Origin: Limnohabitans sp. Rim8
GTDB taxonomy: Bacteria > Pseudomonadota > Gammaproteobacteria > Burkholderiales > Burkholderiaceae_C
Assembly: GCA_945897465.1 (NCBI GenBank)
Contig: CAMDFK010000004.1
Span: forward strand, 100,294 to 164,293
Direction of reading: 5' to 3'
DNA length: 64,000 bases
The notes below the pieces were generated by a model. It worked only from the letters and a program-made list of their open reading frames with translations. It ran no database searches and was not told the origin of the DNA. This document shows, in pieces, positions 9,075-17,609 of the stretch (positions within the stretch are counted from its first letter, which is position 1; the number at the start of each line of letters is the position of its first letter). The position numbers and the translations under genes were made by a program.

Positions 9075-9578
9075 TCAACTGCTGCAGCTGACGCTTCCGC
9101 AGCCCGACATGGTGACGTTTTGGATGACCGAGGGGTCGGCCAAGGTTTCAGTCACGCTGTCAAAACCCACTGACTTGAGGTGTGCCGCCAGCCCTGCGTC
9201 CATGCTGTTGGCGTGCCCCGGAAACCACTCGGCCAATGCTTCGGCCATGCGGGTGATGATGGTGGGGTCGTTGTCCAGGTAATGGGCTTCGACCACGCGC
9301 ATGGTCTCCAAAATCGTGGCGTGGTGCTCGGCGTGGCAGTTGTCGGCCGAAAACCCGGTGGCCAGCATCCAGCGTTCCTCTTGCGCAAAATGTTCCGCCG
9401 TGTGGCTCAAAAATGCCATGTAGACCGGCAGTTGCTGGTCTTGGGGTGTGGCCAAAATTTGGTTGATCATGTCCACAAACTCTTGGTGCGTTTCGTCCAT
9501 GCGGGCGTCCCCCGTGTGGAGTGAATCCGTCCAGGGCATCAAAGTGGGGGCGGTGGTGAGTGTTGCGGTGGTGGTCAT
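9075..9578 (-). CDS. Bacteriohemerythrin
   Basis: A 167-residue four-helix-bundle protein with a non-heme di-iron oxygen-binding site. Ligand pattern: His31 (DETHQEF), His59/His63/Glu67 (SHTAEHFAQEE), His82/His86 (CHAEHH) and the later FPGHANSMDAGLAAH set. The N-terminal PWTDSLHTGDARMDETH motif is typical of bacteriohemerythrin. ATG 9578 is chosen; the frame extends 6 codons to a TTG at 9596. Odd point: a cysteine-bearing tail, SGCGSVSCSS, ends the protein. Proposed roles in the family are oxygen storage or supply and sensing; nothing here decides between them. It stands alone, convergent with garD. Confidence 0.88.
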   Translation of the reverse strand: MTTTATLTTAPTLMPWTDSLHTGDARMDETHQEFVDMINQILATPQDQQLPVYMAFLSHTAEHFAQEERWMLATGFSADNCHAEHHATILETMRVVEAHYLDNDPTIITRMAEALAEWFPGHANSMDAGLAAHLKSVGFDSVTETLADPSVIQNVTMSGCGSVSCSS

Positions 9579-9708
9579 GAGGATGGAAGTCAACAATCAA
9601 GGCAAGAGGGTTGATTGAATTATGGTGCCAACGGCCCGCAGACGCTGAGGGCATGCAAAAGCCGTTAAGGTGCGTTCCTTCGTCCAGCCATTCAGCACAA
9701 AACGCATC

Positions 9709-10725
9709 ATGGATTCCGTCACACAAGTACTTTTGGGCGCCTCGATAGGCGTGGCCGTCATGGGGCGGCGCACCGCCTTGTGGAAGTCGGCTCTTTGGGG
9801 CGGTGTGGCAGGCTTGTTGCCCGACCTGGATGTGTTGCTGGACCACGGCGATCCGATCTTGAACATGATCCGGCACCGCGCTGAGTCGCACGCCTTGCTC
9901 TTGCTCACGCTCTTTGCTTTCCCCATGGCCTGGGCGGTGAGCCGACTCCACCGACAGCCGCAGCTTTACGCCCGATGGTGGTGGGCGCTGATGCTGGCGC
10001 TGGTCACACACCCCTTGCTGGACTTGATGACGATTTATGGCACCCAGGTGTTCCAGCCGTTCTCGAATGAGGCCTATGGTTTGGGCAGCATGTTCATCGT
10101 TGACCCGGTGTATTCGCTGCCCTTGCTGGCGGGTGTAGTTGCCGCCTTGCGCGTCAAAACGATGGGCCGGGCCTTGGCCATCAACGGCTGGGCGCTGGCT
10201 TTCAGTACCGCGTATTTGGCGTGGAGCGCTCTGGCGCAATGGGGGGTGACGCAGCACGCCCGTCAGTCCCTGCAGGCGCAGGGCTTGCCCAGCCAGCAAT
10301 TGTTGGTCACGCCCGCGCCCCTGAGCACCCTGGTGTGGCGCGTGGTGGCGCTCGACGGCGAGCGCTTTCACGAAGGTTTTTACGCCCTGCTGGACGGCGG
10401 CCGGTCTATTCGTTTTGTGGCCCACGAGCGGGGTGGAGCACTGGCCACACAAAACACTGACCACCCGCAGTTGCAGCGCCTGGCGCGTTTCACCGACGGG
10501 TTTTTCAAGGTGCAGCGCAGCAGAGAGAGTCTGGTGGTGACCGATTTGCGGATGGGCCAGGAACCTGACTATGTGTTTTCGTTCGACATTGGTCCGCCCT
10601 TACAAGCCGGTCAGACACCCCCCGTGGCCTCGCAAATAAGCCGCCGCATGGATGTGCGTGAAGGTTTGAATTGGCTGGGGCAGCGCACACTGGGGCACGA
10701 TGTGCCGCCGCCTGAAAGAAGGTGA
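9709..10725 (+). CDS. Membrane-bound metal-dependent hydrolase (YdjM/DUF457 family)
   Basis: A 338-residue integral membrane protein with several hydrophobic segments in its first 200 residues (for example around VTQVLLGASIGVAVMG, HALLLLTLFAFPMAWAV, WWWALMLALVTHPLLDLMT) and a soluble C-terminal part of about 140 residues. Conserved acidic/His motifs LLPDLDVLL, RHRAESHALL and THPLLDLMTIYGTQV are those of the LexA-regulated YdjM-type hydrolases. ATG 9709 is preferred to the upstream GTG at 9670 because it begins the family motif MDSVTQVLLGA. Substrate unknown. It ends 2 bases before the 4.5S RNA on the opposite strand. Confidence 0.8.
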   Translation: MDSVTQVLLGASIGVAVMGRRTALWKSALWGGVAGLLPDLDVLLDHGDPILNMIRHRAESHALLLLTLFAFPMAWAVSRLHRQPQLYARWWWALMLALVTHPLLDLMTIYGTQVFQPFSNEAYGLGSMFIVDPVYSLPLLAGVVAALRVKTMGRALAINGWALAFSTAYLAWSALAQWGVTQHARQSLQAQGLPSQQLLVTPAPLSTLVWRVVALDGERFHEGFYALLDGGRSIRFVAHERGGALATQNTDHPQLQRLARFTDGFFKVQRSRESLVVTDLRMGQEPDYVFSFDIGPPLQAGQTPPVASQISRRMDVREGLNWLGQRTLGHDVPPPERR

Positions 10726-10726
10726 C

Positions 10727-10817
10727 GAGCCTTGACCCCGGCACTGGATTCACAGTTAGGGCTGCTTGGTTCCCCACCTGACCCGGTTGGCCGCTTCACC
10801 ATGCGGGAAGGCCCGTC
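10727..10817 (-). ncRNA. ffs: 4.5S signal recognition particle RNA
   Basis: Read on the minus strand, the core GGTCAGGTGGGGAACCAAGC followed by AGCC is the SRP domain IV: a UGG/CCA stem closed by a GGAA tetraloop, flanked by the invariant asymmetric loop (CAGG and AGCAG). E. coli has UCC/GGA in the stem, so this is a compensated variant. The ends pair: GGGCCTT (10808-10814) with AAGGCTC (10727-10733), then CCCGCA with TGCCGGGG. A TACAAT box at 10825-10830 predicts a 5' end near 10817. Location next to dnaX is common in betaproteobacteria. Exact ends are estimated to within a few bases. Confidence 0.9.
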
Positions 10818-10972
10818 GCATGGGATTGTAGGCGAGCCAGCAGGGGCTTTTCCCCTCGGACCAGTTTTTTACTGATTTCTGCGCGGGCTCTTCCACGCTC
10901 AGGCCTTCGTCTTGATATTGGCCGGGTCTGGGTCGATCCAGAGCACCCCGCCAGACCTATAGAATCGTCACC

Positions 10973-12913
10973 ATGTCTTACCTTGTCCTTGCGCGTAAAT
11001 ACCGCCCCCGCAATTTCACCGAAATGGTGGGTCAGGAGCACGTCGTGCAGGCTTTAACCAATGCCTTGGTGCAGCAGCGACTGCACCATGCCTACCTGTT
11101 CACCGGCACCCGGGGTGTGGGCAAGACCACGGTGTCGCGCATTTTGGCCAAGTCGCTCAACTGCCAGGGCGCTGAAGGGCAGGGTGGCATCACCGCCGAG
11201 CCGTGTGGCGTGTGTCAGGCTTGCCGCGACATCGACGCCGGGCGTTTTGTGGATTACACCGAGCTGGATGCCGCATCGAACCGGGGTGTGGACGAGGTGC
11301 AAAGCCTGCTGGAGCAGGCGGTTTACAAGCCTGTACAGGGGCGCTTCAAGGTCTTCATGATCGACGAGGTGCACATGCTCACAAACACCGCGTTCAACGC
11401 GATGTTGAAGACCCTGGAAGAGCCCCCAGAATATTTGAAGTTCGTGCTGGCCACGACAGATCCGCAAAAAGTGCCGGTGACGGTGCTCTCGCGCTGCCTG
11501 CAGTTCAACCTGCGGCCCATGGCCCCCGAAACCGTGTTTGAGCACCTGACCCAGGTGCTGGCGGCCGAGCAGCTGAGTGCTGAGCCGCTGGCCTTGCGCC
11601 TGCTGGCCCGCGCTGCTCGCGGCTCCATGCGCGATGCGCTGAGCCTGACCGACCAGGCCATTGCCTTTGGCAACGGCCAGTTGCAAGAGGCGGGCGTGCG
11701 TCAGATGCTGGGCAGCGTGGACCGCAGCCATGTGTTGCAGCTCATCCGCGCTTTGGCCGATGGCGATGGGGCCACCGTGGTGAACCAGGTCAATGCTTTG
11801 CGCCTGCAAGGTGTGTCGGCCGCCGCCACGCTCGAAGACATGGCCATGCTGCTGCAGCGCATGGCGGTGATGCAGATGGTGCCCAGCATGGCGCATGACG
11901 GCGAAGACCCCGACACCCAGGGCTTGGCCGATCTGGCCGCTGCCATGCCCGCCGAAGAAACCCAATTGCTCTACAGCCTGTGCCTGCACGGCCGCACCGA
12001 GCTGGGCCTGGCCCCGGACGAGTACGCGGCTCTGACCATGGTGTTACTGCGCCTGCTGGCCTTCAAGCCCCCAGCGGGAATGGCAGAAAAAAAAAGTCCT
12101 CTGACCAGCCTTAGTGCCAGACCAAGTGCCAGCGACAGTCCGCGGGTTGAAGCTGCGGCTGCCCCCGCCCCAGTATCTGCTCCGTTAATTGCCCCACAAA
12201 CTGCCTCGGCACCTGCTCACTTGACGGTGTCAATGCCCGCTCTAGGGGTGTTGGACACCCCGACTCCTGCAGCCCTTGCACCCAAGGCCGAGTCCATACC
12301 ACCCCCACCGGCCGCGCAGCCTGCACCCCCCGCCAGCGACGAGCCGCCGCCCTGGGATGATTGGCCGGACACGACTGACTACGCCGATCAAGACGACCCG
12401 CCTTCGGCCCAGGCATTTGCTGCGCCACCTTCTGTGGCCTTGCGTGCCTTGCCCTTGCGTGAAGCGCCCGAGCTCTCGTCCCGACTGGACATGCCCCGCG
12501 CTGCTGTCCCAGCTGCGGTGCAGGCCACACCTGAAGGTGATGTTTGGATGGCGGTGGTGCAAGGCCTGTTGGACCAAGAGACCATCACCGCGTTGGTGCG
12601 CGAGCTGGCTTTGCAGTCGCAATTGCTGGGTCGCGATGGTGCGCATTGGCAACTGCGCGTGGAGCGCGAAACCCTGAACCACACCGCCAGTCGGGAGCGA
12701 CTGCAAGCGGCTTTGCTGGCGGCGGGCCACGGCGATGTCAAGCTGAACATCGAGATCGGTCCAGTGAGCGACAACCCGGCTCGGCGCATGGCCGTGAAAG
12801 CCGCCGAGAAAATGCTGGCCGCGCAAGAACTCATTCAAAACGACCCGCTGGTGCAGGCCATGGTGCGTGATTTCGGGGCCAAAATTGTGCCTGGCAGTAT
12901 CCAGCTGATTTGA
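10973..12913 (+). CDS. dnaX: DNA polymerase III tau subunit (and probable gamma by frameshift)
   Basis: Clamp-loader ATPase that loads the beta clamp and links core polymerases and helicase. The 646-residue protein shows Walker A GTRGVGKT (45-52), zinc cysteines 64, 78, 81, 84, Walker B DEVH (131-134), and the SRC arginine finger (173-175). After about residue 370 comes a Pro/Ala-rich linker and the tau-specific C-terminal domain ending DFGAKIVPGSIQLI. A run of nine A bases at the domain boundary offers slippage to a short gamma form (see separate entry). A possible -10 box TATAGAAT is 13 bases before the ATG. ybaB and recR follow at close spacing, the usual dnaX-ybaB-recR operon. Confidence 0.97.
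   Translation: MSYLVLARKYRPRNFTEMVGQEHVVQALTNALVQQRLHHAYLFTGTRGVGKTTVSRILAKSLNCQGAEGQGGITAEPCGVCQACRDIDAGRFVDYTELDAASNRGVDEVQSLLEQAVYKPVQGRFKVFMIDEVHMLTNTAFNAMLKTLEEPPEYLKFVLATTDPQKVPVTVLSRCLQFNLRPMAPETVFEHLTQVLAAEQLSAEPLALRLLARAARGSMRDALSLTDQAIAFGNGQLQEAGVRQMLGSVDRSHVLQLIRALADGDGATVVNQVNALRLQGVSAAATLEDMAMLLQRMAVMQMVPSMAHDGEDPDTQGLADLAAAMPAEETQLLYSLCLHGRTELGLAPDEYAALTMVLLRLLAFKPPAGMAEKKSPLTSLSARPSASDSPRVEAAAAPAPVSAPLIAPQTASAPAHLTVSMPALGVLDTPTPAALAPKAESIPPPPAAQPAPPASDEPPPWDDWPDTTDYADQDDPPSAQAFAAPPSVALRALPLREAPELSSRLDMPRAAVPAAVQATPEGDVWMAVVQGLLDQETITALVRELALQSQLLGRDGAHWQLRVERETLNHTASRERLQAALLAAGHGDVKLNIEIGPVSDNPARRMAVKAAEKMLAAQELIQNDPLVQAMVRDFGAKIVPGSIQLI
12087..12114 (+). promoter_or_regulatory. 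Probable programmed frameshift or slippage site in dnaX
   Basis: Nine consecutive A bases (12087-12095) then G, at the junction between ATPase domain and tau linker. A -1 shift on the AAA-AAA-AAG codons adds six residues (KSSDQP) and stops at TAG 12112-12114, giving a gamma-like protein of about 380 residues. A +1 shift stops at TGA 12102-12104. E. coli dnaX uses A-AAA-AAG for the same purpose. No strong downstream hairpin was recognised by eye. Confidence 0.7.
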
Positions 12914-12953
12914 TTTTTACCCTCATTTACCCATTCACTCTTAAGGAAACACC

Positions 12954-13277
12954 ATGTTCAACAAAGGACAACTCGCCGGTCTCATGAAGCAGGCCCAGGC
13001 CATGCAGGACAACCTGAAAAAAGCCCAAGACGAGCTGGCTTTTGTGGAGGTCGAGGGCCAGTCCGGTTCGGGCATGGTCAAAGTGCTGATGACTTGCAAG
13101 CACAACGTTCGCCGCGTGACCATCGACCCCAGCTTGCTGGCCGATGACAAGGACATGCTGGAAGACCTGGTGGCGGCCGCCTTCAACGACGCGGTGCGCA
13201 TGGCCGAAGAGGTGTCTTCGCAAAAAATGGGCAAGCTCACCGCCGGTTTGCCACCGGGCATGAAACTGCCTTTCTGA
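12954..13277 (+). CDS. ybaB: Nucleoid-associated protein, YbaB/EbfC family
   Basis: A 107-residue dimeric DNA-binding protein, with the family start [15 protein letters not shown], a [12 protein letters not shown] strand region and the closing [16 protein letters not shown]. Length is typical. The ATG is preceded by AAGGAAA. It lies 40 bases after dnaX and 10 bases before recR, the conserved order in proteobacteria; the group is tied to replication and recombination repair. Confidence 0.95.
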   Translation: MFNKGQLAGLMKQAQAMQDNLKKAQDELAFVEVEGQSGSGMVKVLMTCKHNVRRVTIDPSLLADDKDMLEDLVAAAFNDAVRMAEEVSSQKMGKLTAGLPPGMKLPF

Positions 13278-13287
13278 GCCTCTGAAC

Positions 13288-13878
13288 ATGGCCGATACCC
13301 ACGCCCTTGCGACTTTGGTGCAGGCCCTCAAGGGCTTGCCGGGGGTGGGCATCAAGTCGGCACAGCGCATGGCTTTTCAGCTGCTGCAAAACGACCGGGC
13401 CACGGCCCGGCAACTGGCAGCGGCTTTGGACAACGCGGTACAAAAAATTCGCCACTGCGCGTGTTGCCATACCTTCACCGAGGCTGAGCTGTGTGACACC
13501 TGTCTGGACGCTTCGCGGGACCGCACCCAACTGTGCGTGATCGAAACCCCGGCTGACCAGTCGGCCGTTGAGCGCACGGGCACCTACCGTGGTTTGTATT
13601 TTGTGCTCATGGGCAAGCTCAGCCCACTCGATGGCATTGGCCCGCACGACATTGGCCTGGCCAAACTCAAACAACGCGTGGCCGATGGCGGCTTGACCGA
13701 GGTGATTTTGGCGACCAACTTCACCGCCGAGGGCGAGGCCACGGCGCATGTGATCTCGGAGATGATCCGCCAGCAAGGCCTCAAGGTCACGCGATTGGCC
13801 CGGGGTGTGCCTGCGGGCAGCGAGCTCGAATACGTCGACTTGGGCACCATCGCCCATGCGCTGGTCGACCGCCGCTGA
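13288..13878 (+). CDS. recR: Recombination mediator RecR
   Basis: Works with RecF and RecO to load RecA on gapped DNA. The 196-residue protein shows the N-terminal helix-hairpin-helix ([14 protein letters not shown]), the four-cysteine zinc finger ([16 protein letters not shown]), and a Toprim domain with the VIETPAD segment, [20 protein letters not shown] and a final [14 protein letters not shown] motif. Length matches the family. Third gene of the dnaX-ybaB-recR unit. Confidence 0.96.
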   Translation: MADTHALATLVQALKGLPGVGIKSAQRMAFQLLQNDRATARQLAAALDNAVQKIRHCACCHTFTEAELCDTCLDASRDRTQLCVIETPADQSAVERTGTYRGLYFVLMGKLSPLDGIGPHDIGLAKLKQRVADGGLTEVILATNFTAEGEATAHVISEMIRQQGLKVTRLARGVPAGSELEYVDLGTIAHALVDRR

Positions 13879-14051
13879 ACCGTGCAATTGGGCCCCCAAT
13901 TCGGGCCGTGTTGACCACTTCACGGGTTTGAAGTTGGCGTGTGGGTGGCTTGTCAAATACCCGTAATCCATTACGTGAAAACCCGCTCGGGAACAATCCC
14001 GATGCGCCATTCATCGCCACTGTTTAAGCTGTCAACCTCTTCAATAACTTC

Positions 14052-14056
14052 AGGAG
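14052..14056 (+). promoter_or_regulatory. Ribosome binding site fixing a GTG start
   Basis: AGGAG placed 8 bases before GTG 14065. It supports that start over GTG 13939, which would put 42 uncharacteristic residues before the signal peptide. Confidence 0.6.
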
Positions 14057-14064
14057 TAAAGAGG

Positions 14065-15114
14065 GTGACTTCAGCCCACGGTTCTCGCCGATCATGGCTG
14101 TTGGCCGCTGTGGGCTCGCTGGCTACCAACCAGGTGGCAGCCGCCCCTTCTCCTGGTCAAGGGCGGGCTTTGCCGCGTGTGCGAGTGGCATTGGCCGCCA
14201 GCCAAAGCCTGTATCACCTGCCCTTGACCTTGGCCGATCGGCTTGGGTTTTTTCGTCAGGCGGGTGTGCAGATACAGTGGTTGCCCCAGGAGTCGGGTGC
14301 CAAGGCCTTGAGCCAGGCCCTCACGGGGCAAGCCGATGTGGTGGCCGGGGCTTACGAACATTTGTTTGGTCTGCAATTGAAGGGGCTCAATTACCAAAGT
14401 TTTGTGCAGATGAGCCGCACGCCCCAAGTCAGCCTGGGTGGCAGCACACGCAGCGGCATGGTTTGGCGTTCCAAGGCCGATTTCCGGGGAATGCGTTTGG
14501 GCATTTCCGCTTTGGATTCGACCACACATTGGACGGCTTCTCAGTGGTTGTCTCGCCAGGGTTTGACGGGTAACGATGTGGTGTTTGTGCCAGTGGGTTC
14601 CTCGCAGGGGGTCATCGAGGCCCTGCGCAGCGGCAACATTGATGCGCTGTGCAATCCAGATCCGGTCATGCATTGGCTCGAACAAAAAAATGACATCCGA
14701 TTGTTGGGAGATGCTCGAACTTTGCAGGGCACCCGCCAGTTGATGGGGGGCTTGGTGCCGGGAGCCAGCTTGTTTGCGCACGCTGACTTCCTCCAGCAGC
14801 ACCCCGATCGGGTTCAGGCCTTGAGCGATGCTGTGATTCAGGCGCTTAAGTGGTTACAAACCGCGGGACTGACCGATATTTTGCGGGCAGTTCCACCCAG
14901 CCACTGGATGGGTGACAGGGCGATCTACCTGGGTGCTTTTGAAAAGTTGCGCGAATCCTATGCGGTTGATGGCTTGGTGCGCGCCGATGACGTGCGCCAT
15001 GCATGGCGGGTGCATTCAAGGCTGATTGGTGCTTTCGGGCCCAAACAGGTCATGCCCGATCGCACCTTTACCAACGCATTTGTCCAAAAATCTGCCAGTC
15101 GCAGGCTGTCCTGA
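14065..15114 (+). CDS. ABC transporter substrate-binding protein, NitT/TauT (SsuA/NMT1) type
   Basis: A 349-residue exported protein. The N-terminus SRRSWLLAAVGSLA followed by VAAAPS is a twin-arginine-like signal peptide with cleavage near AAA. The mature part is a type II periplasmic fold: VALAASQSLYHLPLTLADRLGFF, GAKALSQALTGQADVVAGAYEH, RLGISALDSTTHW and SGNIDALCNPDP match the nitrate/sulfonate/taurine-binding group. No permease or ATPase gene is adjacent, so the transporter partners and ligand are unknown; an orphan binding protein or one serving a distant transporter is likely. It converges with mltD. Confidence 0.8.
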   Translation: MTSAHGSRRSWLLAAVGSLATNQVAAAPSPGQGRALPRVRVALAASQSLYHLPLTLADRLGFFRQAGVQIQWLPQESGAKALSQALTGQADVVAGAYEHLFGLQLKGLNYQSFVQMSRTPQVSLGGSTRSGMVWRSKADFRGMRLGISALDSTTHWTASQWLSRQGLTGNDVVFVPVGSSQGVIEALRSGNIDALCNPDPVMHWLEQKNDIRLLGDARTLQGTRQLMGGLVPGASLFAHADFLQQHPDRVQALSDAVIQALKWLQTAGLTDILRAVPPSHWMGDRAIYLGAFEKLRESYAVDGLVRADDVRHAWRVHSRLIGAFGPKQVMPDRTFTNAFVQKSASRRLS

Positions 15115-15159
15115 GTGGGGTGGCCCTGGCGGCGAAATGGCCCTCAGGGTTCAGTCAGA

Positions 15160-16857
15160 TCAACGTTTGGTGCTGGTCTGAGCGGCGCGTGCAGCCGTTT
15201 TGGCGGGGACATTGCCACGCTTGGCTGCAGCCCGGCGTGGGGACGATTTGGCTGCTTGGCGTGGGGCTTTGGCTGGTACATAAATGCTCAGGATTTGCCC
15301 ATTGGACAGTTTGGCATCGGGTTTGAGGCGGTTCCAGTCTGCGATGTTGGCGGCACTCACTCCGTGACGCGTCGCCAGGCGCTTCAGGGTGTCGCCAGTA
15401 AGGGCTTTGACCCTGATTTTGCGCAGTGCCAACTCCGGGGCCAGCAGCAGGTGCCCGTTGTCTGCCAAATGTTCGGTCACATCATTGTCCAGCTTGCCTT
15501 GTCTTGGAACCAGCAGCGTAGAGCCAGCCTTGACCAGCATGCGGGCAGGAATTCCGTTGATTTTGCGCAGTTGGTCGACTGAAATGCCCACTTGCCCGGC
15601 CACTTCTTCGGCGCGCATGGTGCGCGGTGCTTGCCATGCCGTCCAACTCGACAGTTTGCGGTCGGCTTGGGTTTGCAGGTTGGTTTCAAAGACGGTGGCG
15701 TTGTCCCAAGGCAGGAGGATGTGCGGCGTGCCCGCTGCCAAAATCACTGGGCGGTTCATGGCCGGATTCAGAGCCTTGAAGTCCTCCAGACTCACGTTGG
15801 CCAGCTTGGCGGCCATGGCCACATCGATGTCGCGCTCAATCGCCACACTTTTGAAGTAAGGGTGATTCTGGATCAAAGGCAAAACGGTGTTGAAGGCCTC
15901 AGGCTGGGCGACGATGTTTTTGACCGCCTGCAATTTAGGCACATAAAAGCGCGTCTCGTTGGGCATGCGCAGGTCGCTGTAGGTCAGCGGCTTACCCAGC
16001 GCCTTGTTGCGAGCCAAGGCCCGGCCTACACTGCCTTGCCCCCAGTTGTAGGCAGCCAGGGCCAAGTGCCAATCACCAAACATGGTATAGAGTTTCTGCA
16101 GGTAATCGAGCGCCGCACGAGTGGACTCGAGTACATCGCGCCGTTCATCCCTAAAAAGGTTTTGCTTCAGGTCGAAAAATTTGCCGGTTGCGGGCATGAA
16201 TTGCCACATGCCGGCAGCTTTCGCGCTGGAGACAGCTTGCGGGTTGAAGGCCGACTCGATGAACGGCAGCAAGGCCAACTCCATGGGCATTTTGCGCCGC
16301 TCCAACTCTTCGACGATGTGAAAAAGGTAGGGGCGTGAGCGCTCAGTCATGCGCAGCATGTAGTCGGGTCGACTGGCGTACCACTGTTCGCGGTTGCGCA
16401 CCAAGTCATTGTCCAAGTCGGGCATGGCGAAACCGCGGCGGATACGCTCCCAGATGTCGATTTGTTCTTGCAGGCCCTCAAGGGCATGGGGCTTGAGGGC
16501 CAATGAATCCGCCGAGTTGATCTCAGTCGCGGAAGGGACGGGAGGCGCTTGAGGCGCTTGAGGCCCTTGGGGCTCTATCGCTGCTTTCACAGGGCCTGGC
16601 TCCCGTGAAGGGACCGTTTCGGGCAATGTGCTTGCAGCGGGTGTTTTTTCCGATTCGGGCGGTCTGGGCGATTGGAGAATTTCGGGTGACGTCGTGGCCG
16701 TGGTCGCTTGAACCACGGAGGGCTGATCGATGGTGAGGGAGGGCTCAAGTGAGGTGGCGCAACCAGAAACCAAACTGGCCAACAGCAAAACCCAGGGGGG
16801 TTGAATCAGGCGCACTCGGCCAAAGCATGACAATTTCATCGGAAGTTGTTTTTCCAT
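15160..16857 (-). CDS. mltD: Membrane-bound lytic murein transglycosylase D (lipoprotein with LysM)
   Basis: Cleaves glycan strands of peptidoglycan to 1,6-anhydromuramic products at the outer membrane. Visible in order: lipoprotein signal with lipobox LVSGC (Cys33), a Pro/Ala/Ser-rich linker (about 40-110), the transglycosylase domain with catalytic Glu201 in LLPFIESAFNPQAVS and GMWQFMPATG, then a degenerate LysM-like region (about 410-460) and a clear C-terminal LysM (KALTGDTLKRLATRHGVS), ending in a basic tail of Lys/Arg/Ala. ATG 16857 is given; ATG 16839 (MKLSCFGRV) is equally plausible. The start overlaps the end of gloB, a common pairing in betaproteobacteria. Confidence 0.93.
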   Translation of the reverse strand: MEKQLPMKLSCFGRVRLIQPPWVLLLASLVSGCATSLEPSLTIDQPSVVQATTATTSPEILQSPRPPESEKTPAASTLPETVPSREPGPVKAAIEPQGPQAPQAPPVPSATEINSADSLALKPHALEGLQEQIDIWERIRRGFAMPDLDNDLVRNREQWYASRPDYMLRMTERSRPYLFHIVEELERRKMPMELALLPFIESAFNPQAVSSAKAAGMWQFMPATGKFFDLKQNLFRDERRDVLESTRAALDYLQKLYTMFGDWHLALAAYNWGQGSVGRALARNKALGKPLTYSDLRMPNETRFYVPKLQAVKNIVAQPEAFNTVLPLIQNHPYFKSVAIERDIDVAMAAKLANVSLEDFKALNPAMNRPVILAAGTPHILLPWDNATVFETNLQTQADRKLSSWTAWQAPRTMRAEEVAGQVGISVDQLRKINGIPARMLVKAGSTLLVPRQGKLDNDVTEHLADNGHLLLAPELALRKIRVKALTGDTLKRLATRHGVSAANIADWNRLKPDAKLSNGQILSIYVPAKAPRQAAKSSPRRAAAKRGNVPAKTAARAAQTSTKR

Positions 16858-17609
16858 TCGCGCAGCGCTGCAAAAGTGCTCACCTCGTCGACGGCCAAGC
16901 GGTCACGCTGGCGAACGGGGGAGGCCACAGAGGGCAGGCGGCTTCGCAAAAAGGGGTTGATGGCGCGTTCGGTGTGCAGCGCCACCGGCAAGGTGGGCAG
17001 CGCTTGGCTGCGAAGTTGTGTGCACCGAGCCCAATAGGCCTGCAGTTCCACGTTGTCGGGCTCGACGGCCCGGGCAAATGTCAGGTTCGACAAGGTGTAT
17101 TCGTGGGCGCAGCACACCCGGGTGGCACCGGGCAAGGCAGACAAGCGGTCCAACGAGTCCAGCATTTGGGCTGACGTGCCTTCAAACAAACGCCCGCAGC
17201 CGCCCGAAAACAAGGTGTCACCACAAAAAAGCAGCGGGTCTTGACCCGTGGGCTGTGCCCAATAGGCGATATGACCCAGTGTGTGTCCAGGGACGTCATG
17301 CACCTGAAATGACAATCCGTGCCAATCCACGCTGTCGCCTTGTTGAAGGCCTTGTGAAGGCACGGGCATTTGTTCCAGTACAGGCGCCATCACTCGGGCT
17401 TCGGTGTGGGCCACCAGTTCGGCCAATCCACCGGTGTGATCGGCATGGTGGTGCGTGACTAGAATCGTGTCCAATTGCACAGGGGGATGCGCTTGCAGCC
17501 ACGATAGGACGGGCGCACTGTCGCCAGGGTCCACCACGAGGGCGTGGTGTTCTGTGTGCAGCAACCAAATGTAGTTGTCTGCGAAAGCGGGCAGGGCAAT
17601 CAGTTTCAT
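16836..17609 (-). CDS. gloB: Hydroxyacylglutathione hydrolase (glyoxalase II)
   Basis: Hydrolyses S-D-lactoylglutathione to D-lactate and glutathione in methylglyoxal detoxification. The 257-residue protein has the metallo-beta-lactamase binuclear metal motif THHHADHTGG (His53, His55, Asp57, His58), the VPGHTLGHIAY and FCGDTLFSGGCGR motifs, and the C-terminal CAHEYTLSNLTFA helical domain. ATG 17609 gives the family start [24 protein letters not shown] box read on this strand (17620-17625) lies only about 10 bases before the ATG, suggesting a very short or absent leader. Its start codon shares CATG with the divergent methyltransferase. Confidence 0.95.
   Translation of the reverse strand: MKLIALPAFADNYIWLLHTEHHALVVDPGDSAPVLSWLQAHPPVQLDTILVTHHHADHTGGLAELVAHTEARVMAPVLEQMPVPSQGLQQGDSVDWHGLSFQVHDVPGHTLGHIAYWAQPTGQDPLLFCGDTLFSGGCGRLFEGTSAQMLDSLDRLSALPGATRVCCAHEYTLSNLTFARAVEPDNVELQAYWARCTQLRSQALPTLPVALHTERAINPFLRSRLPSVASPVRQRDRLAVDEVSTFAALREWKNNFR

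Noticed and set aside
9160-10464. Minus-strand frame of 434 codons opposite the membrane hydrolase and running through the bacteriohemerythrin gene.
   Set aside because: It reads the hemerythrin gene in the wrong frame and is antisense to a membrane protein with clear helices.
10611-10802. Short minus-strand frames near 10.5-10.8 kb.
   Set aside because: They overlap the 4.5S RNA and the hydrolase gene in non-coding frames.
12110-12160. Repeated GTGCCAG near the dnaX slippage site considered as a stimulatory hairpin.
   Set aside because: The copies are direct, not inverted, and no stable stem was found by eye.
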